Origin: Spinacia oleracea
Taxonomy: Eukaryota > Streptophyta > Magnoliopsida > Caryophyllales > Amaranthaceae
Direction of reading: 5' to 3'
DNA: 64,000 nucleotides
Assembly: GCF_020520425.1 (NCBI RefSeq)
Contig: NC_079487.1
Span: 131,090,385 to 131,154,384 of the forward strand
A program made the translations under genes and the position numbers. This document shows, one piece after another, positions 23,526 to 35,673 of this stretch. Numbering within the stretch: the first letter of the stretch is position 1; each line of letters begins with the position of its first letter. The notes beneath the pieces are model-generated. The model was given only the letters and a program-made list of their open reading frames with translations, made no database searches and was not told where the DNA came from.

Positions 23526-26500
23526 TAAGTAAATAAGCCGCTCTTTTAACATTTTACGGCTTTCATAAGCTTAACCATTCTTTTATCCAAGAGTGAGTAA
23601 AATGACCTTTATTTTAGGGACGTGAGTAAAATGACTTAAGCTATATTCGAGAACGTCACCCTTAGGAAAATCCTGGTTAAATATTTTCAAGTTCAACTTC
23701 AAGAAACTCAAAAAGTCATTACAGCCTAACATTAGTAAGTTTTCATTTAGAAAATATGTTTACGCCAACTTACCGTATACGAGTCAATTTAAGATCACAT
23801 ATCCAAATGATTTGGCAACGTAACTCAAGTTTAATTAAAAGATTTGTAGTGCATTGCTCAAATTACTATAATAGGATCTGAGAAGCTAGTAAACGACGTA
23901 AACCATGTTGTAATATATATGTCTTAATAATTTTAGTCACGGCGGTTGAATCATTAAGTATATATTAACCAATAAAGTCTTGACTTAGTAGTTAAGAACG
24001 TAAACCATGTTGAAAGTTATGCTTATGGCTGCATCCGCACCTAAAAAAATTAAGTATTCCGTATTTAATTAGAGAAACGTTTCTAATGTAATCCTTGGGT
24101 GATTTATAAGACAACACTTCCATGATCGATCGAGTTGAACTTTAAAAAAGAAATAGTTTAATTATTCGTGGATTTCAGTATCGTAGTACTCCGTACATTA
24201 TATCCTTACCATATGTCATATACTTCGTGTGTATATATATATATGCACAATTTACGGTTGGAATAAATTAGGAGGGTGTAATTAGCTACCCTGTCGGAGA
24301 CGTACATAAGATCATTAAAGACAATTACAAGCCCAGACGTACACTCATGCAGCTTCATGAATCATGATGTTTAGATTTGAATGAAAACATTGATAGTGAA
24401 GTGGCACCTAAGAATAACACTAGGCCAAGCCAGATAATGAAGGAAAATAATGCAACAAAATTATGTGTATCATTTAGTACTACAAAACATACATAACTTG
24501 GAATGTGCCCCCTCCAAATGTCCAATTATATGTTCGATTTAACAACCAATGAGGTCTTTGCATTTGAATTTGTAAATCGAAAATAATAAAGTTCGTAACA
24601 TGCGATCTTTAAGCCGTGTCACAATGATAATATGATATGTTATGTCTCATGATTTAAATTGGAAACTAAAGTATTTAACTAATATAATCTACTATACATG
24701 CATGTTAGGAAAAAAGGTAGGAAAATCTTAATATTCTAATTTGTTCCTTTTTTTATATCGACACCTTATTTACATTTTTTCATAAATGTAGTAATCCATA
24801 TATAGAGTACGTTTTCGCATAGAATTGATAGAACTCACTAAATGGGCTCCTAATTATTTTCATTTTTAATTGAAAAGTCTTCAGTACAATGATAAGACAA
24901 GCCTTTCTCTTCTTTATTAATTATCATTTGTCATCAATCATGAATTAGGAGAAGAAAAGTCCATCAGAAGAAAGAAATCTAGAAAAGGACATCTATTCTG
25001 TTATGAGCCACTAGAGACATTATTATTCAAGAAATATTATTTAGCTTGATTTTCTTTGATTCATTTTTGAACTATTCAATTTCTTTTTGTAATTTCGGAA
25101 TTACTCAAAATTTATCACAGTATTTTTGCACGCGATACTTGCAATACATTTTACATTTTATATGATTAACTGTGGTATAAAGAGACATTTTTAATTGGCT
25201 AGATTAGTTGTAGTTCAAATAAAAAAAATGTGTGGTTACTAGAAAATTTTGATGATAAATAGTACTCCGTAATTGGCTAGTAAATAGAAATATTGTTTTA
25301 GTTTTTTTGTTTATTTTTTTTCCAAATATAGATAAATTATTATTATGTTTTTCATTTATACAATAAGAATTTTAAAAAAGTGGATATCAAGCCCTTGAGG
25401 TTTAGCTTATAAGTAGTACTTCGTATAATAGATATTTCTCATTTTGGTTATACGGAAGAAAAATAATCCTATTTTCCAGGTATTGCCGGAATAGATCTTA
25501 AACAATGCTCAAATTGACCGCAATAATGCGAATTTATAAATTATTAATACTCTGAATATTCCTTCGTAGATTTAATTTTTGAACTCAACAAGTGGGTTAG
25601 ATGGACTTTGAGTCTTTGAGAAATTGATACTCCATCTATACTACGGAGTATATATTAAAAGACGTATAGGATAAATTATACGTGATACGTGGTACTCCTA
25701 AAACTTTTTCCACTAAACTATTACATGTCACATGTTTTTCTTAAAGAAAAAGACAGATATAAGTAATGTGAATGGTATTAATGTAGTAACCCGGGAATCG
25801 ACTGGGCCCAAAAACTATTTTTTTTAATTAGTTTGTGCGATCACAAGTTTATTTGGTTGTTAGATAACTTTATATTAATCTATTTCTAAGCCAATCTCTA
25901 AACAAATCACCAATTAATGTTGAATTTATAACTAAAAAGCATACTGATAAAATAAATTCATGAAAAGTTGACATGGGGAATTTCCATGAAAACCCGGAAG
26001 AAATAGCTAGAAAATTTGAATGAACTCTCAAATGTTTCCATTTGGCAGGTGATTCTGTTGTCCGAAACTTCTATCATTTTCATTTATCTGAACAATTTAA
26101 ATGTAAAATGTATTTAATTAACCCTTATTTTTCCTGAAGTAAGGTGAATAAAACACACTCGTACAACCGTACTAATTACTAATCACATCAAGTGCCAAGT
26201 TGGTAAATTGTTTAATTGAGCATTATATCCCAACCGTACTAATCACATCATACGCTGTAATACTACAATGAATCATGGAGATCTGTATAATTTAAGGTAA
26301 TGATCGAAATCAAACGATGGTTATTAACTTATTATTAATAGGATTAGGACGTGTTTGTTGCATCTAATAATTACATCTCTTTCAATCATTATAACTCCAA
26401 ATAAGTCAAGTTTGTCCGTCTAGAATATGTAATTAATTAGTTAATTTTCTTCGGCTAATCATGCACTAAATTATTTATATTTCAAGTTTGTAATTTTCAT

Positions 26501-26593
26501 CGTTGATCCGATTTAGATAGAGGGGAAAGGGGAAAAGATAATTAAGGAATTAATTAATTTATCTATTAAATTATTAATAATTGACGGATCTAA
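23526..26593. other. Long AT-rich intergenic stretch, no gene recognised
   Basis: About 3 kb without any ORF or repeat that I recognise, apart from scattered ACTCCGTA scars and a short (TA)n at about 24233-24244. It may hold very old transposon debris. Confidence 0.5.
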
Positions 26594-27209
26594 TCTAGTA
26601 TATATATAAAGGGAAATTTTTTGGAGGGCATTTAGAGCGCCACATATTATTTCCACGTCATCAAGTACATATAACTAATATTTATTTCAGATTTATTGAA
26701 ATAAAAATAGATAATAAAGACCCGGTAAAAGATAAATAAACACTTAGTAATTTAAGGAGTCAACTATTGGTAAAAATATAATAAGAGATAATTTTTTCAA
26801 TGAGTCCAAATAGGAGTCAACTACTGGTAAAAAGATAATAAGAAATAAATTTTGTCAGGAGTCTAAATAGATAAATAAATGCTTAGTAAAAGATAATACT
26901 CCATGCTCTATGTAATGCAGCTACTGCTAAAAAGATAGTATGAGATAAATTTTACTAAGAGTCAACTACCATGCTCTATGTAATGCAGCTACATTACCCC
27001 ACACGCAAATCAAATTTAAAAAAAATTAAAAAAAAACTCATTAACGAAGGCTATTATGACTAACTCAAATCCCGTCCTTTAAGTGAAATATTCTACGACA
27101 TGTTATATTGCTATCTTATTACCGACATGAAAAGTAACAAATTATGCAATCCCCTTGTAAATTACTTTATTGATCCGTTGATCCGTACATCGCACGGGCA
27201 TGATTCTAG
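26594..27209 (+). mobile_element. Helitron-like element downstream of the lipase gene
   Basis: The 5' end is TCTAGTATATATATAAAGGG. The 3' end is CCGTACATCGCACGGGC then ATGATT and CTAG|T. Inside, CAACTACTGGTAAAAAGATA-type units repeat near 26760 and 26818, and CCATGCTCTATGTAATGCAG occurs twice (about 26902 and 26970). It ends about 430 bp past the lipase stop codon. Confidence 0.72.
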
Positions 27210-27636
27210 TTCTTAAAAATTCCAACCTACAAAAGAAACTTTATAATGAACGTTCTGACTCCAGAGATTTACTGTACCACCTTACAAACCACAATAACCA
27301 AAAACTTCAGATTAAGATGAAAGTTATACTGCCGAAAGAAAGACATACTGAATACAAGTATTACACTGCACAGAAGCTTTCTTAGCTACAAACGGCTGTT
27401 GGCAGATTCCAGCAACCAAGGTCACATAACACCTTAGTAATTTTCTATCCAATTAACTCCTGTACATGATTAGAAGTTAAGACCCTTTCACATGCTGTAA
27501 GGCTGCTTAGTCTCTGAATTCCTAAACGTGCATTTGATTCATCCCACACGGCCACTAATCAGCGTTTTGGCTGACTTAATTGGTTATTAAGAAGTTAGTA
27601 CAAATATTTACAGTGTAGTTGCCTGAAACTTTCCCC
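27210..27636 (-). other. 3' flank and probable 3'UTR of the lipase gene
   Basis: This lies immediately downstream of the lipase stop on the minus strand. No polyadenylation signal can be assigned with confidence. A 61-codon plus-strand ORF here is not convincing. Confidence 0.5.
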
Positions 27637-30600
27637 TCATAAATCTACCCCAATTCCTTGATTATAATGGTTACCTTCAGAAGCTTCATCCTCAAATTCC
27701 CTGATGAGTTTTTCCATCTGCCTTCTGTATAAGGGCATCAAGTGATCGCTAATCATGCTATGTGAAAGCCTCAATTTACTATACAATACCCTCGGAGTGA
27801 GGAATATCCCAACTTTACCCTCTATTGACTGCCTACTTCCGCTATCACTCGATGAAACTTCTTCAACTTCATCCTCTGCAACTTCTTGAAGATTCATGAT
27901 GTGCATTATTTTTCCTGGTGGGAAAAATCTATGCACTTCTTTAGCTTCAGGGGCCGAGCCTTCAGGTTGAGTAGCGCCAACCTCTTCCATTGCCGCCTTT
28001 TCCTCTTCTCTTATTTCCTTCTCCACATCAACATCTCCTTCAGCTCGATCATAAAGCTCGTGCTCAAGTTGTTGCCACAACTCAACTTCGGTCATTAGAT
28101 CTTCATTTCTAGGGCTTTCAATAAGGTCCTCACCATCTGCAACATCAACATCAACATCCAACTCATTCTGTATATGTCTCGTCTCGGAATAAGAACATCC
28201 AACCTCTGAATTCCACTCGGATGAAGATAAAGGAAGTTTGTGAGTCTTGGAGGTGGATTCACGTGAAGATGCAATGAGAGGTTCGGAAGTCTCAGTGCTC
28301 ATAGGAACAAATTCAGAGGATTGTTCTTGCGCAATTGATGGAACAGCGTTGGCACGTCTCCGAGGTCCAATGCATGACCAAGAAGAAAGCACTGTGGGGC
28401 GTCTCAATGCTGCATGAGCCATGCTCTGGGCTCTTCTCATGACAGCCTAAATGAAATCACAAAAGCATTCAAGCACTGAAGCACCAGTTCAAAAATATGG
28501 GCATCTCAAGCAAATTAAGCAGTAGTTCCATATGATATGATAACAGTAGTCTAAACACGTGTGTTAATTAAAAATAAAAACCTGAGTTTTTTCATTGGTT
28601 CCTTTAATTAAGATCTAGTAATTTTTCATGTAAACCCTCAATCTGGAAAAAAAAATTGTCTAATCGTACTTGAATGTGCATGACAGAGGGAGAGGCATCA
28701 CCACACAAGGTAAAAATTTTAGGCCTCTCAAGAACTTCAGGTTATTATTATTGCTTTCATCCCCAACCCCCCACTCCGGGTCCCAGAACGCCTAAACATT
28801 TTATCAGCTAGTTGATCATTACAATTACGTTCTATATGCAACTTTTTGGTATAGCTCTACACAAAATGTTTTAAATACAGTGAATTGCCACCCCCAGAGT
28901 GTTTCAAAATCCAGAAATAAGAGTACCTGAGTACCACTGGAAACTGGTCGGAGTACAGCACCAGCACCGGCAACTTTTGCTCTAGCGCTAGCACCCAGTG
29001 CTGAAGCAGAACGATACACAGTGCTGAGTATCCTTGTCTGCTCAATTTGATTCCTCAAATCGTTCAACCATGCAGAGGCTGTCACCTGAAAGTAGAATTT
29101 GTTTACCTTTTAATATACACTTGAGCCTAAAGGTCAAACTCACTAAACACAGTCCTTGCTTAATCCCGCAATCAATTAGAATAAAAGCCCAAAAATAAAT
29201 TAACAAAGTAGGAACAGACCTCTGCACGCAAATCGTCTACTGATGCCGCTGAGAAGGTTGGGACTAAATCAGCCCCATTTATAATGGAAGTAATTACATC
29301 AACGCCTGATTCTGCCAATTCCCATGTCATGCAAGCCGCTGTTTTGAAATATCCAGTGAGTACAAGAAAGGCTCACAAATAAAATAAAAAGAAATAGAAA
29401 AGCATGAAATACACCTATCCGATAATCCTTTCAACTTTAAGATTTATAAACAAGTACAGAACTTAAGAAAAAGCAATCTTTATGGCAAACCTGGAGCAAA
29501 TGTTACACATGATGTGGAAGATAGTTCCTTCTGCTCACGTAGTATGAAAGTTAAAAGAGCGGCAGTCCCCCCACCAAGAGAGTGCCCTACAATCTGCAAG
29601 CCAAGTGTAAGTACATTCAGGTCATGAGACTAGTCACTAGTCCCAACAATAAATAACAGAGAAATATTTTCTAGTTGAATGATGAAGTATTAGGCTTCCA
29701 GAATACTACAAGTCTATAAACATTCCTGCACATACGTTGCATTATCTGTAAATTAGAAGACAATGCAAGAAGCAAGTGAAGAACACATCTCATATGGACA
29801 TGTCAAGCAATGAAGAAGCATGGGGAAAGCAAATATTTTGTTAGCTGCAACTTGTTTCACCATGTGTAGATCAAATCAAAGAATTAATTCACATTTTAAA
29901 TTAAGATTTCGCAATGATCAAGCCGGAGAAAACATAATGTTCTTTATCAGGAAGGTATGAAAAACAATAAGACCCCCTCAAGACCCAAGAGCCATATATA
30001 GCACTGGTGAAAATTATAATTGAATCCACACCTAGAGAGTTGAGTCCTCTTGGGTGCATGAAATGGTGTAACCCAAAATTGTGAATCAGTAAATGCATGA
30101 AGGTGCGTCTAGAAAACCAGTAAACTGAGTCAGATTAAATTAAACTTTATTTAAAGACAAAATGTAGTGTAAGCTCCAACCACAGAGGCTCTTCAAAATG
30201 CACCAGAACATAATTTTATGGTGAAACTAAGACTAGCAGAACAGCAATTAGTCTAAACAAGTCTTCACCTTTAATTTATAATCAGGATGTTCGTCAAGAG
30301 CTTTGATAACACAGGGTGTTGCTAACTTAGCGATCCATCGAGCAGCTGCAACCATTCCACAGTGTGCATAACCTAAAACTAAATCGGTTACTCCTCCTTC
30401 ATGGACAACAGTATGATGAAATGGCACAACCGCGCCAGTGACAGCTGTCAGAGTATCTTTGATACTGTGAGTTCCACGAATCAGTAATAGTAAACACTTT
30501 GCTTTGTGATCTACAAGAATTGTAAATGCAGGTTTCAAAATCTGCACAAAATGTCAAGGTTAGCTCCATTTAGTTGGTCCCACCCAGAGAACTGCAAAAT

Positions 30601-33600
30601 TATACATCAAATATGCTTCACCACTTGCAAACATCAGCCATTATCTACTAATACCTCTTTCTTTCACTGGTCGCTGACTCAGTCCCTTCCCTCTGGTCTG
30701 TACTTTACCCAGTTTAACTTCGGTAAACGAGGTTTTAAAAAGCCAAAAACATGTCAAGTAATCCGCATGAAGAAGTTTTGTCTAGCTTCACAAGCTACTG
30801 ACTTACTGAGGGGCTAGAATGGTCCCCAACCCCAACAACAGGTTTAAATAGGTGCCAGTGTTGTCCCACCTTTAAACTAAAAATATTTTTCCCTTGAAAG
30901 AAGGGTGTAAATTTCTTTATATGGTTTAGTGAGTCGTAATGTTGGATAGTTTTAGGCATCACATATGTACACTCTGTTTTGAGTTTCTCATTCTCTTTCC
31001 CTATTCCATGCAAAGTATATAATTCATCCTCTTTCTTCGATTTTAACTTGAATCCTTCATTCTTAATTTCCAAACCTGGCACATTTCAGTTATTTGAAGT
31101 TCATACAAATCCTAAATATTGACAGTTTAACACCTTGAAATCAAGGTAGAAAGTCTAGATCCAGAAACTTTGGCTGCTAACTTTCAATAAATGAGTTTCT
31201 TTCCCGTACGCAAATAATTGATACAAGTACTTTTTTCCCTCATTGTTGTTGTTCTGAGTGGTTATAGTAGAAAGCTAAAAATCAATCTCTTTAATTGCTC
31301 CCTTTGTCCCTTTATTAATTAAATTCAAAGTCAAAGTTTGGTATAATTTTTACTAAAACACATTCTGAATACAACATAAACAACATGTGTATGTGGGATC
31401 TTGAAGATTCACGTTGATGTGTATTTCAAATTAATATCTACTGTCTTGGAGACCTTGATAATGGCTGTTAATTTCTATAAAAAGAGATGGAGGGAGTGAT
31501 TTAAAAATACTATGTTCATCATATAAACTGATGGATTCTAACAAAAGCCCCCTGACAAAATCCTAGCTTCGCCCTTGGTTAGGATGCACATGAAACAGAG
31601 AATTTATAGTTACTTTTTTAAAATAATAACAATACAAACACAGAAAATGGAAGCAAAAAAAATGAACTAAACAATATTAGTTGATTTAAAAGATTAGGAG
31701 AGTGCACCGTCAATTACCCCTGCTTTAGGTTCCTGAAGAAGAACATCATCTACCGTATAGCCAGTCTCCTCCAAAAACAGTGAGAAAGGCTTCTTGGAAA
31801 AATGCCAGCAAAGAGTTAGCAAATTCACTAGATATTTGAGTTCTACTGCTAATTCAGGCCCCTTTAATTGTACACTGTCATTTCCTCCAAATACATCCTG
31901 GACACATAAGTTCCCCTGAAAAGAAGTATTTCGTCAGACAATTAGTCAAGCAAGATCCAAACTCTAGAACACATCCAGGCATCCAGGTAATCAAAGGTAC
32001 ACTAGTATTACCCCGATAGACAGCAGAAACTATTAATAAGTTACACACCAAATTTAGTTATTCTTCAAGCAACAAAATTTTAAAAAGCAGGCCCTGGATT
32101 AGAGGGAGCAAAGAAAACAGGAAACCAACATAACCACATAACCTAAGAGCTTGAGTCACCTAATTAAAGAAACCAATGGAAGTTGGATAGTACCTAATCA
32201 TGGCTCATGAGGGGGAATAGAAAGAGTTAAGCATATACTCCCTCCGTTCCTGAATACTTGCAACACTTATCTCTTTCGGCCGTTTCTAAATAATTGAACA
32301 CTTCCTCTTTTGGCATGAGACCACCATTTTTTTTATTGTTTCTCTCTCCTTTTTACCCCACTTGCATCGATTCTTTGTTATTTTTCTGTTATATAAACAA
32401 TTAAAGTATCACCATTAACCCCACGTGCACATTAATTTTTTCATTTTCATGTATAACCAACATTTCTAAAACTACGTCCAAACATAAGTGTTGTGGACTT
32501 GTGGGTATTTGGAAATGGAGGGAGTAGTCTTCAAGTACAGGGGATGAACAATGAGTATACACCATGGACATTAAAGAAACTTGAGTCACCTAATCAAAAA
32601 ACCAGAGGAAATTGGACAGTCCCTAATCATGGCATAAAAAGAGATAAGCACATAGTCTTCGAGTGCAGGGGATGAAAAATGAGTACACAACATTGGACAT
32701 ACAAAATCGTATGAAATATTTGAGTCGGAATCATGATGCCACTACGGACCAGATTATTAATTTCAACCTAAGAAACCCTTTGGACAGTCCTATTTGGGAA
32801 GAGAAAGACAAAACAGCTGAAGTAGTGTACCGGTAAAAGAGTGAATTTATTTACTACGAGTACTAAAAATCAAACAATTACCGACCTATCAATGTTAGGT
32901 GTGCCGACTACCTTGTGCGGAGTTAAGGCCTCAATCGTTATATGGTGAATCGTTAAACAAAAAATGGTTCCCTGCCCCATCGGAACATCCTTCTCAAAGA
33001 ATAGCAGCTTTAAAATTGTAATAAGATCACATGAATCTCCAGCTCGCAGGACAGGTCAACTAACTTTGAAACACGTTTTTCATATTAACACTAACTTCAA
33101 CATACAAGAGCAATTTTCTCACTAATTTGAGCTCCTTAAATAAATATGAATTCCCTATCAAACCAATGACATTCATTATTGCTAATCTGCATGTAAGACA
33201 CAATTATAGCTCAAGCAAATCTAGGTGACGTCCATTGAATAAAAGCTTCTGAAACAATCAGAAAGACCCAATGAAGCAACACTAAGCATAACTAGCAAAA
33301 GGCTAAGATCATGCAGTAACAAGGGTTGTCAAGGGTCATTTGGCCCATGATAGACTTCGACAACACCCCTCCCCCGCCCAACCGACTAGACAAATTATTT
33401 GTATAATGTTGGTTGACATTTGCCTTTCTATATACTCCCTCCGTCCCTTAACACTCGCACCGGTTTGACCGGTGCGGAGTTTAAGACACTTGAATTGACT
33501 TTTAATTTAATGGGTGTTAGTCGATAGTGGGGTATTTTATTAATATAGTTAGTGGGAAATGTGTAATGGGTGAGGAGTGGGGAGTGGCGGGTGTGAATTT

Positions 33601-34537
33601 TTAAATGATTTTTTGTAGGGAGTAGGGGTGTAGGTGGGGTACTAAGTGTGAGAAATAATATAATATTAGTAAAATTTTCCATTTATAGAAGCGGTGTGAG
33701 TATTAAGGGACGGCCCGAAAAGGAAAGCGGTGCGAGTATTAAGGGACGGAGGGAGTATTATTAAAAAAAGTTCCTCACAACAATACTCATATACGAAATA
33801 CATACATATATCATTTTTAAGTAACCCCTATGTCTCCTTGATGAATACAACCATTGACTTACCTAAGAGGCAACAAACTTGAAGCAATACAAATCACCAC
33901 ATGCACATTAGCACAAGATATAAGCTCGAACAAAATCTACTGACTTCAAGTCTTCAAGGGATATGAAACACGATAAATTTCGAACAATATCAATCACCAC
34001 ATGCACATTAGCACAATATATAATAAGCTCGAACAAAATCTACTGACTTCAAGGGATATGAAACACGATAAAGTTCGAACAATATAAATCACCACATGCA
34101 CATTAGCCCGATATATAATAAGCTCGAACAAAATCTACTGACTTCAAGGGCTATGACAAGAAAATTTGAACACTAAGCTGTCGCATACTGATACAAAACT
34201 ATCAAATAGAAGAAAAACAGACATGGAGGCATACCTGCCTCTTCAATAGAAAACTAATGCCAAATGCCAAGTCTCCAATAGGCCATTTCCCCAAAGTCTC
34301 AGAATAGGTAAACCGAAGGGTTTCCGATAAGGTCGAAATAGTCTCCAGCCACGTTGCCGGGGCTCGAATTAGTCTAGTGGAAACCCTCTCTATCCCTAAA
34401 GGACCATTATTTCCGGTGACAACCGCTACGCTTTCTTCCTCGTCAATTTCGACCGCCCCGGATTGCAATTTCTTATTTAAAGTATAATACAATAGTGCAG
34501 CTGCACCAGCAGCTGATGCCATTGTTACTGTTGCCAT
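27637..34537 (-). CDS. Class-3 lipase (DAG lipase-like alpha/beta hydrolase), 7 exons, 654 aa
   Basis: The exons on the minus strand are 34235-34537, 31718-31915, 30269-30541, 29491-29593, 29220-29338, 28927-29085 and 27637-28446. All have GT-AG junctions and together give 1965 nt in one frame. Residues 1-25 contain a hydrophobic segment (AAGAAALLYYTL) that could be a membrane anchor. Exon 3 carries LLLLIRGTHSIKDTL, the Lipase_3 oxyanion region. Exon 4 carries IVGHSLGGG with nucleophile Ser263. Asp316 in NGADLVP is the likely acid. His567 (PPGKIMH) and His620 (MISDHLMPLY) are candidates for the catalytic base. The long last exon is acidic (DVDVDVADGED) and ends in a conserved MPLYRRQMEKLI helix. 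It resembles the plant lipases with Lipase3_N and Lipase_3 domains (Arabidopsis At4g16070 type, from memory). It probably hydrolyses mono- or diacylglycerol at a membrane; the substrate is inferred from the family. Confidence 0.93.
31298..31496. mobile_element. Degraded Stowaway-like MITE in lipase intron 2
   Basis: The left end reads CTCCCTTTGTCCCTTTATTA and the right end AAAAAGAGATGGAGGGAG, which are imperfect inverted repeats of the Stowaway type. Clean TA duplications are not visible, so the ends are approximate. Confidence 0.55.
32238..32524. mobile_element. Stowaway-type MITE in lipase intron 1
   Basis: It starts CTCCCTCCGTTCCTGAATAC and ends GGAAATGGAGGGAG, with TA target duplications at 32236-32237 and 32525-32526. 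It is 287 bp with no coding capacity. Confidence 0.85.
33435..33755. mobile_element. Stowaway-type MITE in lipase intron 1
   Basis: It begins CTCCCTCCGTCCCTTAACAC and ends with the inverse GGGACGGAGGGAG, flanked by TA on both sides (33433-33434 and 33756-33757). Size is 321 bp. The right arm contains a local duplication: GCGGTGTGAGTATTAAGGGA is followed by GCGGTGCGAGTATTAAGGGA. Tc1/mariner-type non-autonomous element. Confidence 0.9.
33892..34160. repeat. Minisatellite, about 95-100-bp unit, nearly 3 copies
   Basis: The word AATCACCACATGCACATTAG recurs at 33892, 33992 and 34087. Each occurrence is followed by a matching AAGCTCGAACAAAATCTACT block and CTTCAAGGG. Spacings are 100 and 95 bp. 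The array lies in intron 1 of the lipase gene, starting 75 bp from the exon 1 donor. Confidence 0.9.
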
Positions 34538-34553
34538 CAGCTTTGAAGAATCT

Positions 34554-34730
34554 CTGCATATTCAATTCCAAAAATAAATCAACAAAATACTCAAAATTAA
34601 TCACTTTATATCACAAACTGCACTAAAATTCAAATTCTTAATTAAAAATTAAACCGTTTTCAATCAAATTGATGAAACACAAATCGAATTCAACTAGTAG
34701 CAATAACAGTATCGAGCAAGAGAGCTTCAC
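34554..34730 (-). other. Probable 5'UTR intron of the lipase gene
   Basis: On the minus strand a donor TTCAG|GTGAAG lies at 34731/34730. An acceptor TATGCAG|AGATTC lies at 34554/34553, 16 bases ahead of the ATG at 34537. The 177-bp interval is AT-rich. Further upstream, CT repeats at about 34985-35010 (plus-strand numbering) suit a plant leader or core promoter. Transcript data are needed to confirm the junctions. Confidence 0.5.
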
Positions 34731-35467
34731 CTGAACATAATAATTCAAAAAACACGAGAAAAAAATGGCAAAACCCTAAAAAAATCGAACTTTTTTATAA
34801 GACCAACAAAACTTGGATAAAATTATAATTAAGAGCGGATTGAAGAGAGAGAAATTGAGAGGGAGAGCAAAAACAAACAAAAAATAATTAAAAGCGACGT
34901 AAAAGGAGAATTGAGAGGAACCTGGCATAAAAGTTCCGAAATTTTTGGATTTAGGAAAAAAAGAATATGCGATTTGGGTAATATCTCTTACTTACTCTCT
35001 CTCTCCTAAATTGCAAAAGGGGGTTTTGGATCAAAGCAAGGAAGTTGAGGATAGGAAATTGAAGGTTAACGTAAACTGTTTTTTTTTTCTTCCCTATAGT
35101 GAGAAAAGCACCTGAATTGTTAGAGTAGAAACTAGAAACCGACCTCTACAGTTCTACCGGCTACGCAACAACGCGGGCTCGAAGTTAGATATCAATCCGC
35201 GAAATCACTTTAAATCATAATACTAAGCATTTAGGTACCTTTCTGTTATATATTACGGAGTACTTATTTTTTTTATCTGATTTTATTATCTCTTATTTTA
35301 TACTCTGTATTCTCTTATCGGCTTTTATTGAAAATTTTAAAAACATTTTATCTTATACTTCGTATTATTTTATCTTAAGTTATTAACTTATTTTATCTTA
35401 TCTTATTAAATCTGAAATAAGTAAAAATAAGTTGAAAAGAATGGAGTCTTATAAGAGTTAAAGAGTA

Positions 35468-35671
35468 CTCTCCGTCCCGGAATACTTGACCTGTTTTCCT
35501 TATCGGGCCGTCCCTTAATACTTGACCTGTTTCTAAAAATGGATATATTCTAACAATATTATACTATTACTCACTCCACCCCTATTAACCCACCTACCCC
35601 CTATAAGTCAATTTAAGTCACTTAAACTCTGTGCCGGTCAAACCGGGTCGAGTATTCCGGGACTGAGGGAG
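35468..35671. mobile_element. Stowaway-type MITE upstream of the lipase gene
   Basis: It starts CTCTCCGTCCCGGAATACTT and ends AGTATTCCGGGACTGAGGGAG, flanked by TA (35466-35467 and 35672-35673). At 204 bp it is a short family member, about 0.9 kb upstream of the lipase start codon. Confidence 0.85.
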
Positions 35672-35673
35672 TA

